Source: Gimesia fumaroli (lineage in GTDB: Bacteria > Planctomycetota > Planctomycetia > Planctomycetales > Planctomycetaceae). From it: DNA of 64,000 nucleotides. The notes beneath the pieces are model-generated. The model did no database searches. It worked only from the letters and a program-made list of their open reading frames with translations, and was not told the origin of the DNA. Positions 24,147 to 33,877 of this stretch are shown piece by piece. The position numbers and the translations under genes are program-made. Location of the stretch: positions 7,109,164-7,173,163 of the forward strand of contig NZ_CP037452.1 in the NCBI RefSeq assembly GCF_007754425.1. The letters run 5' to 3'. The first letter of the stretch is position 1. Each line of letters opens with the position of its first letter.

Positions 24147-25817
24147 TTAAATTCCCGGAATTTCAACTCGTTCTACCTGTGTAATTCTCCGTAATTTTTT
24201 CAGAGCACGAGACTCTAACTGCCTGATCCGCTCCTTGGTCACTCCAAAACGATCACCAACCTGTTCAAGTGTCTGAGGCTCATTGCGAGCATTCAGACCA
24301 TAGCGATAGATCAGAATATCTTTTTCGCGCCCATCCAACTGATCCAGAATACTCATGATCACAGCATGCTGCTTCTGGTTGATCAGCTCCTCACGGTACT
24401 GGCTTTCCCGCTCATCGGTAGACTGAAAGAATAATTCTTCATTACCCGTTCGGAACCGATCGAGCACCTTGTACTCGGCGGGAATCGAACGTGCGTAATT
24501 CTTCATAATCGCCCAGCTGGCATACGTAGAAAACTTGTTCCCTTTTGTGTAATCAAATTTCTCGATTGCACGAATCAGCGACATATTGCCGTCACTGACC
24601 ATTTCAAAGAAGTTGTTTCCTGGCCTGATATGACGCTTGGCAATTGAAACCACCAGTCGCAGGTTACTCCGGATCAAAAAGTTTTTCACATCGGTACTCT
24701 CATCAAGCAACTTTTCGATCTGATCCATGTCTCGCGCTTTGGGTCGATTAGGATCCAGATTTTCCTGAATCTGAAATGCCCTGTATTTCAGGTAATTCAG
24801 TTTTCTGAAATAGTAGGCTTCCTCTTCTCGCGTCAGCAATGGAATTGAATACAAGCTTGCCAGATACGGGGGTAACCCGGGCGGAGTGCGAACTTTTTCG
24901 TTCGACTTATCCACTTCCGGAGGCGGCCCCAGAATCACCTTGTCGGCGTTCGGTTGTTCAAACTCATCACTGTGCATGTAGTCGATCGTCTGGGCATGCA
25001 GACGTGCAGCCCGGGCTTCGGAAATGATGCGATAAATACTGGCCTTAGTGCGACAGTAACGACGCGCCAGCTTTTCGACGGGAATTCCACGTCGAAACGT
25101 GTTGTAAATATCACGCTTCTGTTGCTCTGTAATTTTTTCTGGAGCATTCGGAAATATAGCCAACTCCGGGTTCTCCCGATCAAAATTTTTCAAAGTGTAG
25201 CGAATGGTTTCCGGCGAACGATTCATGTGCCGCGCAATCCGTCGACTGATCTCAGCAGGACACCCTCCATACCGAGCCAGACGCCGCGCCCGACGCAGAA
25301 TCTCTTCACGATCTTCATCACTCAGCTGACTGAAATTCATGCTGCGTGTGATATGACCGCGATTCTTCTGTAGAAAACGATCCACTGACGACTTCAGGAA
25401 ACCAACCCGTTTCCGGCCGTTAAACCGAAAACGACGACTGACCAAACCTTTGTCTCTCCAACGATCAACGGTCTTCGTGGAAATATTGAACTTTTTACTG
25501 AGATCCTGGACCGTCAGAACCTCCTCATCGACATCGTCTACGTTAATCTCTGCGCTGTCAGACAGGTCTTCAATAAAGCAACGTAAATCATGCAGAACAT
25601 CCGCGCCGGAAATCACCAGATCCGGGTAAATTTCCGATCGGTATGTTGTGATTTCCTTACAGAGGTCCGGATAAGGATAATCCTGCTCCTGCTCAATATT
25701 AGATAGAAGTATCTCCGCGCGGCTGATTTGCTCAAGCTTCACCTCGCGCGGTGCGTACTTCACCTGCTGCTCTGCCAACTGCTTCATCGCCGGATTGTTA
25801 TATTTTGAACTGATCAT
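24147..25817 (-). CDS. Sigma-70 family factor with three N-terminal HTH modules
   Basis: A 556-residue protein. The C-terminal half is a sigma-70 factor: region 1.2-like segment near 316-350 (LASLYSIPLLTREEE), region 2 at ~375-447 (NLRLVVSIAKRH, then EKFDYTKGNKFSTYASW) and region 4 at ~485-545 (TLEQVGDRFGVTKERIRQLE). Only about 35 residues separate regions 2 and 4, so region 3 is essentially missing. The N-terminal half has a MerR/excisionase-like HTH at ~101-150 (LTVQDLSKKFNISTKTVDRW) and two more HTH-like stretches at ~165-212 and ~230-275. In region 2.3-2.4 the usual Trp-Trp pair is Trp-Ala. It is probably a specialised or regulated sigma factor rather than the housekeeping one; the target promoters are unknown. 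Confidence 0.85.
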   Translation of the reverse strand: MISSKYNNPAMKQLAEQQVKYAPREVKLEQISRAEILLSNIEQEQDYPYPDLCKEITTYRSEIYPDLVISGADVLHDLRCFIEDLSDSAEINVDDVDEEVLTVQDLSKKFNISTKTVDRWRDKGLVSRRFRFNGRKRVGFLKSSVDRFLQKNRGHITRSMNFSQLSDEDREEILRRARRLARYGGCPAEISRRIARHMNRSPETIRYTLKNFDRENPELAIFPNAPEKITEQQKRDIYNTFRRGIPVEKLARRYCRTKASIYRIISEARAARLHAQTIDYMHSDEFEQPNADKVILGPPPEVDKSNEKVRTPPGLPPYLASLYSIPLLTREEEAYYFRKLNYLKYRAFQIQENLDPNRPKARDMDQIEKLLDESTDVKNFLIRSNLRLVVSIAKRHIRPGNNFFEMVSDGNMSLIRAIEKFDYTKGNKFSTYASWAIMKNYARSIPAEYKVLDRFRTGNEELFFQSTDERESQYREELINQKQHAVIMSILDQLDGREKDILIYRYGLNARNEPQTLEQVGDRFGVTKERIRQLESRALKKLRRITQVERVEIPGI

Positions 25818-26508
25818 GACTTCCCACCCTCAATGTTTTTGACTCTCCCCAGTAACCACAGTGTCCATCACATGTGCCCTCTCCAGGTTCTGTCATTAGT
25901 ACGCATTAATAGACGAATTTGAGAAGAAAAAGTTCACACGTAAATAATTTTAGTCAAACATCTCGCATTTCCACCAAAAGATTGAAATCAGCCCACCAAA
26001 ACTTCTAACCAAATAAACGCTAAACTATAAATATATTTAACTTTACAGGTCATGACCTTAAAATAAGAATTGGGGCCTCTCTCCTGATTAAACCCATAAA
26101 ACAAACTATGATTCGGTCCAAACCCCCCCTTCTTAGAAATAAATTTGTGTGAAATAGCTCACATTTCCGGATCTCGCCACCACCACAAAAATAGTATACA
26201 TATTTAAACTACGCCTGTCAAACAAAATGTACACTTAAAGCAGTCCGTTTCTAGAGCCCCCCATCCTCATGAACATAAATCACTAACTGACTAAATAATT
26301 CAGTCAGTCCTGGATCGAATCCATCAAATTCTATTTACCTTTGTCTCACTGCAGATACCATTAATGTAATTAAAGTTAAGACTCTCAGCTTCGAGTTGGA
26401 GTTATTGTCTTTACGACTCATTTCTTAACTACAATACGACAAACACAATTGCTTCATTTGACGCATTTCTATTCGGATCTCCGAATCTCTCTTTCAATAG
26501 CGGATCGT
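25818..26508. other. Divergent intergenic region, 691 nt, AT-rich
   Basis: Lies between the sigma-factor gene (minus) and the DUF1549 gene (plus). It is clearly more AT-rich than its flanks, with many TAAAT/ATTTA tracts. No credible coding frame, tRNA or strong terminator was found. It presumably carries promoters for both flanking genes; I could not assign -10/-35 boxes with confidence. Confidence 0.5.
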
Positions 26509-28134
26509 ATGATGTTGAAGCGTGGTCAAAGTTCTTCATTCCGACCCTGTCAATGGATCGTTTTCATCACATTGATTTGTCTGTTTCTTCCGACAACTTT
26601 AGCCGCTGCTCCCAGAAAAAATGCGAAGAAGAAAGCCCCTCCGCTCAATCTCCCTCCTCTCAAAACACAAGAACAGAAGATGCAGCTACTGGGATATATC
26701 CGGTCAACAATGCCTACGCGCCGCATTGCCCGTAGTATCAGCTTCAGTTCCGCTGACCTGGATCAAGCTCTGGAGCAGGAACTAGGTCCAACGTCACAGG
26801 CAGTTTTCGCCAAGACCATAGATGACGAAACTTTTATTCGCCGCGTTTATCTTGATCTCACAGGAACTCTTCCCACGCCAGAAAAAATCGAATCGTTTCT
26901 TTCCAGTCAAAATAGAAACAAACGAGCCGCGTTGATTGACGAATTACTGGAGACCAATGAATACGCACGTAAATGGTCCAAATACTGGACCTCGGTCATT
27001 TTTTATGACAGTGTCGCCAACAAAAATCGGGTCAACCCGCAAGCACTGGAGGACTGGCTGGCAGAGCAATTCCACAAAGGTGCTCCCTGGGATTACATTA
27101 CCGTTATGCTGATTTCGGCAACGCCACAGCGTAACAAAGCCGTACGAAATGATTATGGTCAGAAGTATGGTCCTAATAATTTTGTACTGGCTTGTGAAAA
27201 TAAATCGACCGAACTCGCTTCCCAGACAGCGCGTATCTTTATGGGCATCAGCATCAAATGCGCAGAATGCCATGACCATCCGTTTGATAACTGGAAACGC
27301 GAGCAATTTCATGAACTCGCTGCCTTTTTTCATCCCTACACCTACAAAATGCCTGACGCAGATGATCCGACGGTCAAAACCGTCGTTAAACCCCGTTTTC
27401 TGCTGGGAGAGAAACCACACGAAAAAATGAAGTCCGACGCCCGGCGCGTTTCCATCGCCGCCTACCTGGCTTACAACCCGAAAAATTACTGGTTTGCACG
27501 TGCATATGTGAACCGCATCTGGAGCGAACTCATCGGTGATGGATTCTACGATGTCGACAGTCTGGGGCCTGACAGTGATGTGATTCACAAGCCAGTCGTC
27601 AATCGGATCGCTGCCAATTTCCGCTATAAAAACTTTGACCCTAAATGGGTTTTTCGATTGATTATGAACTCGAATATCTATCAGCGCGAAATGCGGACCA
27701 TGTCTTCTACATCAGAACTGTTTACCGCTGTTCGGCCTTCCCGATTGCGTCCGGACGTTGTCGCAGCCTCGGTTGAAAAATTAACAGGACACGACAAAAA
27801 ACTACACCAGGAAATCATGCAGGTTTTTGACATAAACCCCTCGCTGCCCCAAGGGGCACTTGAAGGTTCGATCCAACAAGCACTGCTTTTGATGAACAAC
27901 ACTACATTGCAATCCAAACTCTCCCAGAGCGAACTCAAGCAAAAGTTAATTAAGATCAACTCAAACGAAGAACTGGTACAGACACTGTATCTGAACGTGC
28001 TGGCCAGACACGCCACAGAGCAGGAAGTCCAGCGGAATATTGAATATTTGAATGAATCGGCAAATCGTGAAGAGGCCATTGACGACCTGATCTGGGTCCT
28101 CGTCAATTCCACTGAATTTCGCACGAAGCGCTAG
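26509..28134 (+). CDS. DUF1549/DUF1553 secreted protein with CxxCH motif
   Basis: A 541-residue planctomycete-type protein of unknown biochemical function. I start at the ATG at 26509, which places a signal peptide at the N terminus (WIVFITLICLFLPTTLAAA); the open frame continues upstream only to a TTG. The DUF1549 part has ETFIRRVYLDLTGTLPTPE and KCAECHDHPFDNW, where CAECH is a c-type heme-like CxxCH motif. The C-terminal DUF1553 part includes WFARAYVNRIWSEL and ends VLVNSTEFRTKR. It lacks the N-terminal cytochrome-like PSC1 domain of larger relatives. The DUF1501 gene follows 27 nt later, the usual pairing. Confidence 0.87.
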   Translation: MMLKRGQSSSFRPCQWIVFITLICLFLPTTLAAAPRKNAKKKAPPLNLPPLKTQEQKMQLLGYIRSTMPTRRIARSISFSSADLDQALEQELGPTSQAVFAKTIDDETFIRRVYLDLTGTLPTPEKIESFLSSQNRNKRAALIDELLETNEYARKWSKYWTSVIFYDSVANKNRVNPQALEDWLAEQFHKGAPWDYITVMLISATPQRNKAVRNDYGQKYGPNNFVLACENKSTELASQTARIFMGISIKCAECHDHPFDNWKREQFHELAAFFHPYTYKMPDADDPTVKTVVKPRFLLGEKPHEKMKSDARRVSIAAYLAYNPKNYWFARAYVNRIWSELIGDGFYDVDSLGPDSDVIHKPVVNRIAANFRYKNFDPKWVFRLIMNSNIYQREMRTMSSTSELFTAVRPSRLRPDVVAASVEKLTGHDKKLHQEIMQVFDINPSLPQGALEGSIQQALLLMNNTTLQSKLSQSELKQKLIKINSNEELVQTLYLNVLARHATEQEVQRNIEYLNESANREEAIDDLIWVLVNSTEFRTKR

Positions 28135-28161
28135 CCATTATTAGTTCACAGGAAACATCAT

Positions 28162-29445
28162 ATGCATGCAGATGCGATCTTACATCTGAATTTGAATCGT
28201 CGCGGCGGGGTCTCCCGCAGAAGTTTTTTGCAATCCGCTTCGCTGGGAATCACCGGTTCTGCGCTGTTGAACCAGTTCCGCTTAAACGCAGCCGAACTGA
28301 AAAAGGAAGGCCGCTCCTGTATCCTGGTCTGGCTGGCAGGTGCCCCCAGCCAGATGGAAACCTGGGACCCCAAACCGGGGACACCCAATGGAGGCGAAAC
28401 CAAGAAAATCACAACCCAGTCTCCCGGAATTGAAATCGCTCATTATTGGCCCAAGATCGCGTCTGTCATGAACGACATTGCCGTCATTCGTTCCATAACC
28501 GGCAAAGAAGCCGCCCATGAACGCGGCACCTACCACCTGCATACCGGTCACCGCATGCTGGGTATTGAAAAGTTCCCCCATTTCGGTTCGGTCGTCGCCA
28601 AAGAGATCGGTGACCCCCAATCGGATATCCCTAACTTTGTCAGCATCGGCCAGACACTGAGCTCGGGCTTTCTAGGAGTTCAGGTAGCACCGTTTATTAT
28701 CGATCGACCCGGCCAGCTTCCGGACAATGTCTTCAACAACACCCCCACCTCGCGGCAGCAACGCAGACTTGCGTTATTAAGTCAGCAGGAAAGTGACTTT
28801 GCGGACGCCGGTGCAGCAGCACTCGTTAAAGAGCAAAGTAAGCTATACCAGAAAGCGAACCTGATGATGCTGTCACCCCGTCTGAAGGCATTTCAGTTCG
28901 ACAATGAACCGACGACGATGAAAGAAGCCTACGGGAAATCGCAACTGGGACAAGGCCTGCTGGTAGCACGCAGGCTCGTAGAAGTGGGCGTTCCCTTTGT
29001 TGAAGTGCGCAGTGGAGGCTGGGACATGCACAGCAACGTGTTCAAAGGAATGGAGCGTCGTGCCCCTGATGTCGACCAAGGCTTATCCCAGTTGCTGATC
29101 GATCTGAAACAGCGCGGGTTGCTGGATAAAACTCTGGTACTCTGCATGGGTGAATTTGGACGCACCCCTAAAATCAATGCACGCCCCCCCGTTCCCGGTC
29201 GTGACCACTGGGTCAAAAACTTCAATTTACTCATGGCGGGAGCCGGTATTAAGGGGGGACAAGTCATTGGAAAAACCGATGAGAATGGCCAGGAAATCGT
29301 CGATTCCCCGGTTGAAGTGGATGACCTATTCCGATCCATGTGTCATGCCATGAAAATCAACGCCGATATGGAATTACACACCCCCATCGGACGGCCCGTG
29401 AAACTGGTGGAAAGCGGCACTGTGATTAAAGGCCTCTTTGGCTGA
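28162..29445 (+). CDS. DUF1501 protein with Tat-type signal
   Basis: A 427-residue protein of the DUF1501 family, distantly related to sulfatases and alkaline phosphatases. The N terminus has a twin-arginine signal (SRRSFLQSASLGITG), suggesting export in folded form. Family segments visible are LVWLAGAPSQMETWDPKPG, RSGGWDMHSNVF, LVLCMGEFGRTPKIN and GRDHWVKNFNLLMAG. AGGAAA precedes the start. It forms a two-gene unit with the DUF1549/DUF1553 gene; such pairs are numerous in planctomycetes and thought to act on polysaccharides or in redox chemistry, but the function is not established. Confidence 0.9.
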   Translation: MHADAILHLNLNRRGGVSRRSFLQSASLGITGSALLNQFRLNAAELKKEGRSCILVWLAGAPSQMETWDPKPGTPNGGETKKITTQSPGIEIAHYWPKIASVMNDIAVIRSITGKEAAHERGTYHLHTGHRMLGIEKFPHFGSVVAKEIGDPQSDIPNFVSIGQTLSSGFLGVQVAPFIIDRPGQLPDNVFNNTPTSRQQRRLALLSQQESDFADAGAAALVKEQSKLYQKANLMMLSPRLKAFQFDNEPTTMKEAYGKSQLGQGLLVARRLVEVGVPFVEVRSGGWDMHSNVFKGMERRAPDVDQGLSQLLIDLKQRGLLDKTLVLCMGEFGRTPKINARPPVPGRDHWVKNFNLLMAGAGIKGGQVIGKTDENGQEIVDSPVEVDDLFRSMCHAMKINADMELHTPIGRPVKLVESGTVIKGLFG

Positions 29446-29725
29446 TTTCTCCCAATGAACTGCAAGCCCGTTTTCTATTAGACCACCATACCAAACCTCT
29501 CGCTATCATTTTCGATGATTCTTACGCTGTCAGGCGATTGCCCTGCTACCTGTCTCCTTTTCGGAAACCGTCCTTAATCCAAAACAAGCCTCAAAAAGAC
29601 TTGGCAGTACTCCTTGGCAAAACGTATGATAAAGGAAAGTGCTGCTCCAGCATGTGGTGACATGCTCTCACTTTAATCCTTACCACGATTCACCTTAAGA
29701 AAATAGTACTCAAACAGGCAGATTC
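29446..29725. other. 280-nt gap between the DUF1501 gene and the exporter operon
   Basis: No coding frame with support and no clear intrinsic terminator was seen. It probably contains the promoter of the 29726-37625 operon. Confidence 0.4.
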
Positions 29726-31780
29726 ATGACAAGCATTGCTGTCCCTTGTCCCCAATGTAAAAAAAAGCTCAAACTCCGAGATAAAAGTCTGCTCGGCAAG
29801 AAAGCGCGCTGTCCCAACTGCAAGCATGCATTCGTCTTGAAACTTCCCATCACCAAACCTGCGATCCCGGAGACAGTTGAAGCAGCACCTTCTGAACAAG
29901 TGCAAACTAATCCTGCTCATCCCCAAACGCCTCCGCAAAGTGAAAATGAAGAAGTCAAAATCGAGTTGGCACAACCTGCTACTCCCGTTGTCGGGACCTC
30001 AGCCAAGTGGATTCCCGATGAACCAGTAGCGCCCCAACCCGCGGCGTTTACGCCTCCTGTTGAAAAACCGGATACGTTCGCGCAAATCGATACAACATCA
30101 CCGGGCGATTCAAAACCAGTGAAACCGGCCGCGACCGTCATCAACACAGATGCATCCGATCCCGCGGTTCCAAATATCGCATTGGAGTCCACAGATCACG
30201 CCGGCGTGGCGCGTCTCCGCGAACTGAGGCGAAAAAATGCCAAACGGCGAAACATGTCGATACTCATTGGATTGGCACTGATCCTTGTGATCGGCGTTGG
30301 TGCGTTTTTTGCTTGGTCGCGGGTCGAGCAAACCATCACCGCAAAACCCCCGACTCCCACACAAAGGAACTCGGTACCCGCCAAACCAGTGCTGCCTCCC
30401 GCACAGATGAGTCAGACTCAGGAAAAAATCCCCAGTCCTACATCGGGAGAACCGATCCGGCTGTTGTACGTTCCCGCGGGTACCCGCGTCTTGTTTCATT
30501 TGCGACCAGCCGAACTCTGGGCTCCTGGTTCTCAAGGAGAAGAATTTCGTGCCTGTCTAGGACCAATTGGTATCTGGGCCGAGCAGAAGATCAAAGAAAT
30601 CTGTCTCCGAGATCCGTCACAAATCAAAGAACTCACATTCTGTCTGATGCTGGGAAGCCCCGGCGCACCACCGGAGTACGCAGCAGTCGTTCGAACAACT
30701 GAACCTGTTAAACGCTCGGAACTGATCACCCAATTCGACGGCCAAAGACTGGATGACTACAGTTTCCCCGTCTACGCTGGTGACAAACATTCTTACATGA
30801 TCGTGGATGAAAACACCTATGTAATCGGTCCCCCCGGGGAGTCTCGTGCGACGGAAATGGCAGAAGCGCTAGAATATGAAAGCAGTACGTCACCTGGCAT
30901 CGAATCCATTCTGAAGCAGACCGACCGCGACCGTCATCTGACGGTTGTCTTCGATCCTGATGAAGTCCGCCGCCAGCAGGATGTATTGATTCCGGATAAA
31001 GCACATCCCTTTTTGAACCTTTTACTGAACTGGGTCGGGGATGACGTCGAAACCGTCGCCTGGAGCATGCACCTGGGACAGGACGATTTTTATTCAGAAA
31101 TGACATTCCGCAACACCACTATGATTCGGCCTCCGAAACTGGCAAACAATTTAAAGCAACGGCTGGATCAACTTCCTCACGAGATGCTGGAAGGGGTGGA
31201 AAAAATGAATCCGGGAACCGTCGGCAGCCGTAAAGTCATTGGCCGATTCCCCGCCATGCTTAAAGCCTTCAGTATGGCGAATCAGCAGCAGTCCGGAGAC
31301 CGTTATGCACAGTTAACCAGTTCTTTACCCGAACGAGCGGCGCCAAATCTGGCATTAGCCAGCTTGCTGACATGGGATGAATCAACGCGAACTGATTTTT
31401 CCGCCAAAGCGAAACCCAAGCCTTCTGCTGGACCTAAGTTGCCTGACAAAGTGGTGGATCGTTTGAAGCACAAAGTCGACGTCGATTTCCGCCGCATGCC
31501 ACTTCAGGAAGTATTTGCTTATATCGCAGATGAGACAAAAACCAACATCATTCTCGAAGGGGAAGCGCTCAAGCTTGTTGGCTATACCAAAAACATGCCC
31601 CAGACGATGAACATGGGCATGGTTTCCGGACTGGATGCGATTCAAGCCATTTTCAATGTCAAAGATCAGGATCAAATGTGCCTGGTCATTGATGAAGCCA
31701 AAAAAACGGCAACAATCACCAGTAAACCTTATGCTAAGCAAAATAATCTGAAGCAATTTGAGTTTCCGCCCAAAAATTAA
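29726..31780 (+). CDS. Zinc-ribbon/TM protein with C-terminal STN-like domain (large paralogue)
   Basis: A 684-residue protein I do not recognise as a named family. Visible parts: an N-terminal zinc ribbon (Cys8, Cys11, Cys29, Cys32); a long Pro-rich linker; a basic stop-transfer patch (RRKNAKRRN) followed by one membrane segment at ~177-197; a large extracytoplasmic region; and at ~580-665 a stretch resembling the STN or secretin short N-terminal domain (VDVDFRRMPLQEVFAYIADE, then SGLDAIQAIF). The zinc ribbon would be cytoplasmic and the STN-like part periplasmic. It opens a six-gene plus-strand run leading to an ABC exporter and is followed 36 nt later by a shorter protein of the same plan. 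Confidence 0.72.
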   Translation: MTSIAVPCPQCKKKLKLRDKSLLGKKARCPNCKHAFVLKLPITKPAIPETVEAAPSEQVQTNPAHPQTPPQSENEEVKIELAQPATPVVGTSAKWIPDEPVAPQPAAFTPPVEKPDTFAQIDTTSPGDSKPVKPAATVINTDASDPAVPNIALESTDHAGVARLRELRRKNAKRRNMSILIGLALILVIGVGAFFAWSRVEQTITAKPPTPTQRNSVPAKPVLPPAQMSQTQEKIPSPTSGEPIRLLYVPAGTRVLFHLRPAELWAPGSQGEEFRACLGPIGIWAEQKIKEICLRDPSQIKELTFCLMLGSPGAPPEYAAVVRTTEPVKRSELITQFDGQRLDDYSFPVYAGDKHSYMIVDENTYVIGPPGESRATEMAEALEYESSTSPGIESILKQTDRDRHLTVVFDPDEVRRQQDVLIPDKAHPFLNLLLNWVGDDVETVAWSMHLGQDDFYSEMTFRNTTMIRPPKLANNLKQRLDQLPHEMLEGVEKMNPGTVGSRKVIGRFPAMLKAFSMANQQQSGDRYAQLTSSLPERAAPNLALASLLTWDESTRTDFSAKAKPKPSAGPKLPDKVVDRLKHKVDVDFRRMPLQEVFAYIADETKTNIILEGEALKLVGYTKNMPQTMNMGMVSGLDAIQAIFNVKDQDQMCLVIDEAKKTATITSKPYAKQNNLKQFEFPPKN

Positions 31781-31816
31781 TGTTCCACGTCGGATTCAAC
31801 CCAAAGGTGATCGCTG

Positions 31817-32728
31817 ATGGATGTCACCACCTTTCAATGCCCCCACTGCCAGGCTCTGCTGAGAATGCGCAGCAGGCAGCTGGGTGATTCTGCGTTTGCC
31901 TGCCCCGATTGCGAACAACCACTTCAGTTGAAACAGACACCCGACGGCCAATGGACGATTCACCAGGTTTCTACGTCACCAGACCGTCCAAGCTCCCCCC
32001 CCTTTTCCCACAAAGTGCGTTCCGGTTTGAAGACATTACAACGTGGCGGCGCGTTTCTTATCGCCAGCCCCGTTTTGATGTCCTGGATTGTCGCGGGCAC
32101 CGGCGCGTTCCTGATTCTTTTGATGATGCTGCTGGATCGTTTTCCTTCTGAGACTACACAAACGGAGGAACAGGTTGCCTCTGTTTCAGAAACACACTCT
32201 GACGATTCTATTGAATCAGGAGGCTCCACCGCCACAAAGGTTGCTGCGCCACTTCAACCTGTGGTAGAGAAACAGCTATCCGATCCACAGCCTGAACTGG
32301 AACTGCAACAGCCTCTAGCAGAAGATCATTCTGTCAAAGCAGTTCCCGTCGATAACGAACGCAAATTAATCGCCGCCATACCGGAAGACATTCCCCCTCT
32401 GATTGCACAGAAGCCGCTCCCGCCTGCTCCCCTTCCGGCACCCGCAACAGACGTCATCCTCGCACTGCAGATTCCCATTGTGGAATTCCGCCAGCCGGAT
32501 GAAATTCCACTGAAAATACTCATCGCCCAAATTGAAGAAATGCTGGACACGGAATTTCAATTCGCAGAAAACATCAAAGATGACCCGCAATTGATGGAAA
32601 CGGCTGTCTCTGTCTCGCGCAAAAATACGACTCTGGAAAAATTATTAACACTGATATTAAGCAAAGGTGCCCTGACATATTCAGTGAAATCAAATAAGAT
32701 TCACATTCAGAGAATGACATCGCCTTGA
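31817..32728 (+). CDS. Zinc-ribbon/TM protein with C-terminal STN-like domain (small paralogue)
   Basis: A 303-residue protein with the same plan as its upstream neighbour: zinc ribbon with Cys8, Cys11, Cys29 and Cys32 (identical spacing), a membrane segment at ~86-106, an acidic/Pro-rich linker, and a C-terminal STN-like domain at ~218-303 (PIVEFRQPDEIPLKILIAQI, then TTLEKLLTLILSKGALTYSV). The large middle domain of the 684-residue protein is missing. AAAGGTGAT precedes the ATG. The function is unknown; the shared layout and adjacency suggest partners in one envelope complex. Confidence 0.72.
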   Translation: MDVTTFQCPHCQALLRMRSRQLGDSAFACPDCEQPLQLKQTPDGQWTIHQVSTSPDRPSSPPFSHKVRSGLKTLQRGGAFLIASPVLMSWIVAGTGAFLILLMMLLDRFPSETTQTEEQVASVSETHSDDSIESGGSTATKVAAPLQPVVEKQLSDPQPELELQQPLAEDHSVKAVPVDNERKLIAAIPEDIPPLIAQKPLPPAPLPAPATDVILALQIPIVEFRQPDEIPLKILIAQIEEMLDTEFQFAENIKDDPQLMETAVSVSRKNTTLEKLLTLILSKGALTYSVKSNKIHIQRMTSP

Positions 32729-32788
32729 AATCAGCGAGAACCATTTTCTCTTTCATTGAATTGATTCTAGAAGAAATAAGAAATCACC

Positions 32789-33085
32789 GTGAAACTCGAC
32801 GACAAAGTATGTTACTGTTTTCATATCAGTAAACGGAAAATCATCAACCATCTCCGCATTCACCGCCCACGGCGCGCCAGCCAGTTGAGTGAATGTGGCG
32901 GGGCCGGCACAGGCTGTGGCTGGTGCGTACCTTATTTAAAACGATATTTTTCCGAGTTCGAGAAAACCGGCGAATCCGAGTCGGGTAAGACAAACACGAC
33001 GGAAGACGAGATAATCACCGCTGAGGAATACGCCCGTCAGAGAGATCAGTACATTCAAAGTGGCAAAGGGACTCCCCCTGCTTGA
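32789..33085 (+). CDS. BFD-like [2Fe-2S] protein
   Basis: A 98-residue protein with a GTG start. The first half has the BFD (bacterioferritin-associated ferredoxin) layout: Cys8 and Cys10 (VCYCFHISKRKI), then GTGCGWCVPYLKR, giving four cysteines for one [2Fe-2S] cluster. The C-terminal ~45 residues are polar and acidic without a recognised domain. Stand-alone BFD proteins release iron from bacterioferritin; no ferritin is nearby. It lies 60 nt after the second zinc-ribbon gene and 30 nt before the ABC ATPase, so it is probably co-transcribed with the exporter. Confidence 0.8.
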   Translation: MKLDDKVCYCFHISKRKIINHLRIHRPRRASQLSECGGAGTGCGWCVPYLKRYFSEFEKTGESESGKTNTTEDEIITAEEYARQRDQYIQSGKGTPPA

Positions 33086-33115
33086 TCCCAGCGACCAACG
33101 ATAATCTGCTCAGAG

Positions 33116-33877
33116 ATGACGACCATGCCTGCTCCTGATGCTGACGCACTTCAACCCCATACTCCTGGCGAGAGCCCGGTTCTCCTATCTCTAAAATCCA
33201 TCTCAAAAACGTATATCATCGGAGATGTTTCCGTCCCTGTGCTGCATCATGTTGATTTGGAAATCTATGATGGAGAGTTTCTGGTGGTAGTTGGTCCGTC
33301 CGGGTCAGGTAAAAGTACCCTGCTGAATATCGTGGGCGGCATTGATCTCCCGACAGAAGGCAGTGTCTTTTTTCAAAATCAGAACATTTCACAATTCAAC
33401 GAACAGCAGCTTACCCGTTACCGTCGCGAAAATATCGGTTTTGTGTTCCAGTTTTATAATCTGGTTCCCACGCTTACCGCCCGCGAAAACGTAATCGTCG
33501 CTGCGGATATTAGTGAATCCCCGATGTCGCCTGACGATGCGTTGGAACTCGTCGGCCTGTCATCTCGGGTCGACCATTTTCCTTCACAGCTTTCGGGGGG
33601 CGAACAACAGCGCGTTGCCATTGCCCGTGCACTGGTTAAAAACCCAGAACTATTGCTCTGCGATGAACCAACGGGCGCCCTGGACCTGACCACTGGCCGC
33701 ATGATTCTGGAAGTACTGGGAAATCTGAATCGGGAACTGGGAAAAACCGTCGTCATCATCACACATAATTCTGCCATTGGACAAATGGCGCAACGCATTG
33801 TGCGCATTGGTTCCGGCACAATTGCTGAAACGAACGTCAACCCACACCCCATCGCCGCGCAACAGGTGACCTGGTAA
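33116..33877 (+). CDS. ABC exporter ATPase, LolD/MacB type
   Basis: A 253-residue nucleotide-binding protein. It has Walker [10 protein letters not shown] (60-68), the signature LSGGEQQR (159-166) and Walker B LLLCDEP (179-185), with the [19 protein letters not shown]-loop region typical of the LolD/MacB/DevA branch. A start at 33116 or at Met4 (33125) is possible. Its stop overlaps the next gene's start by one base (TAATG), so it is translationally coupled to the FtsX-type permease. The substrate cannot be predicted from the ATPase. Confidence 0.93.
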   Translation: MTTMPAPDADALQPHTPGESPVLLSLKSISKTYIIGDVSVPVLHHVDLEIYDGEFLVVVGPSGSGKSTLLNIVGGIDLPTEGSVFFQNQNISQFNEQQLTRYRRENIGFVFQFYNLVPTLTARENVIVAADISESPMSPDDALELVGLSSRVDHFPSQLSGGEQQRVAIARALVKNPELLLCDEPTGALDLTTGRMILEVLGNLNRELGKTVVIITHNSAIGQMAQRIVRIGSGTIAETNVNPHPIAAQQVTW

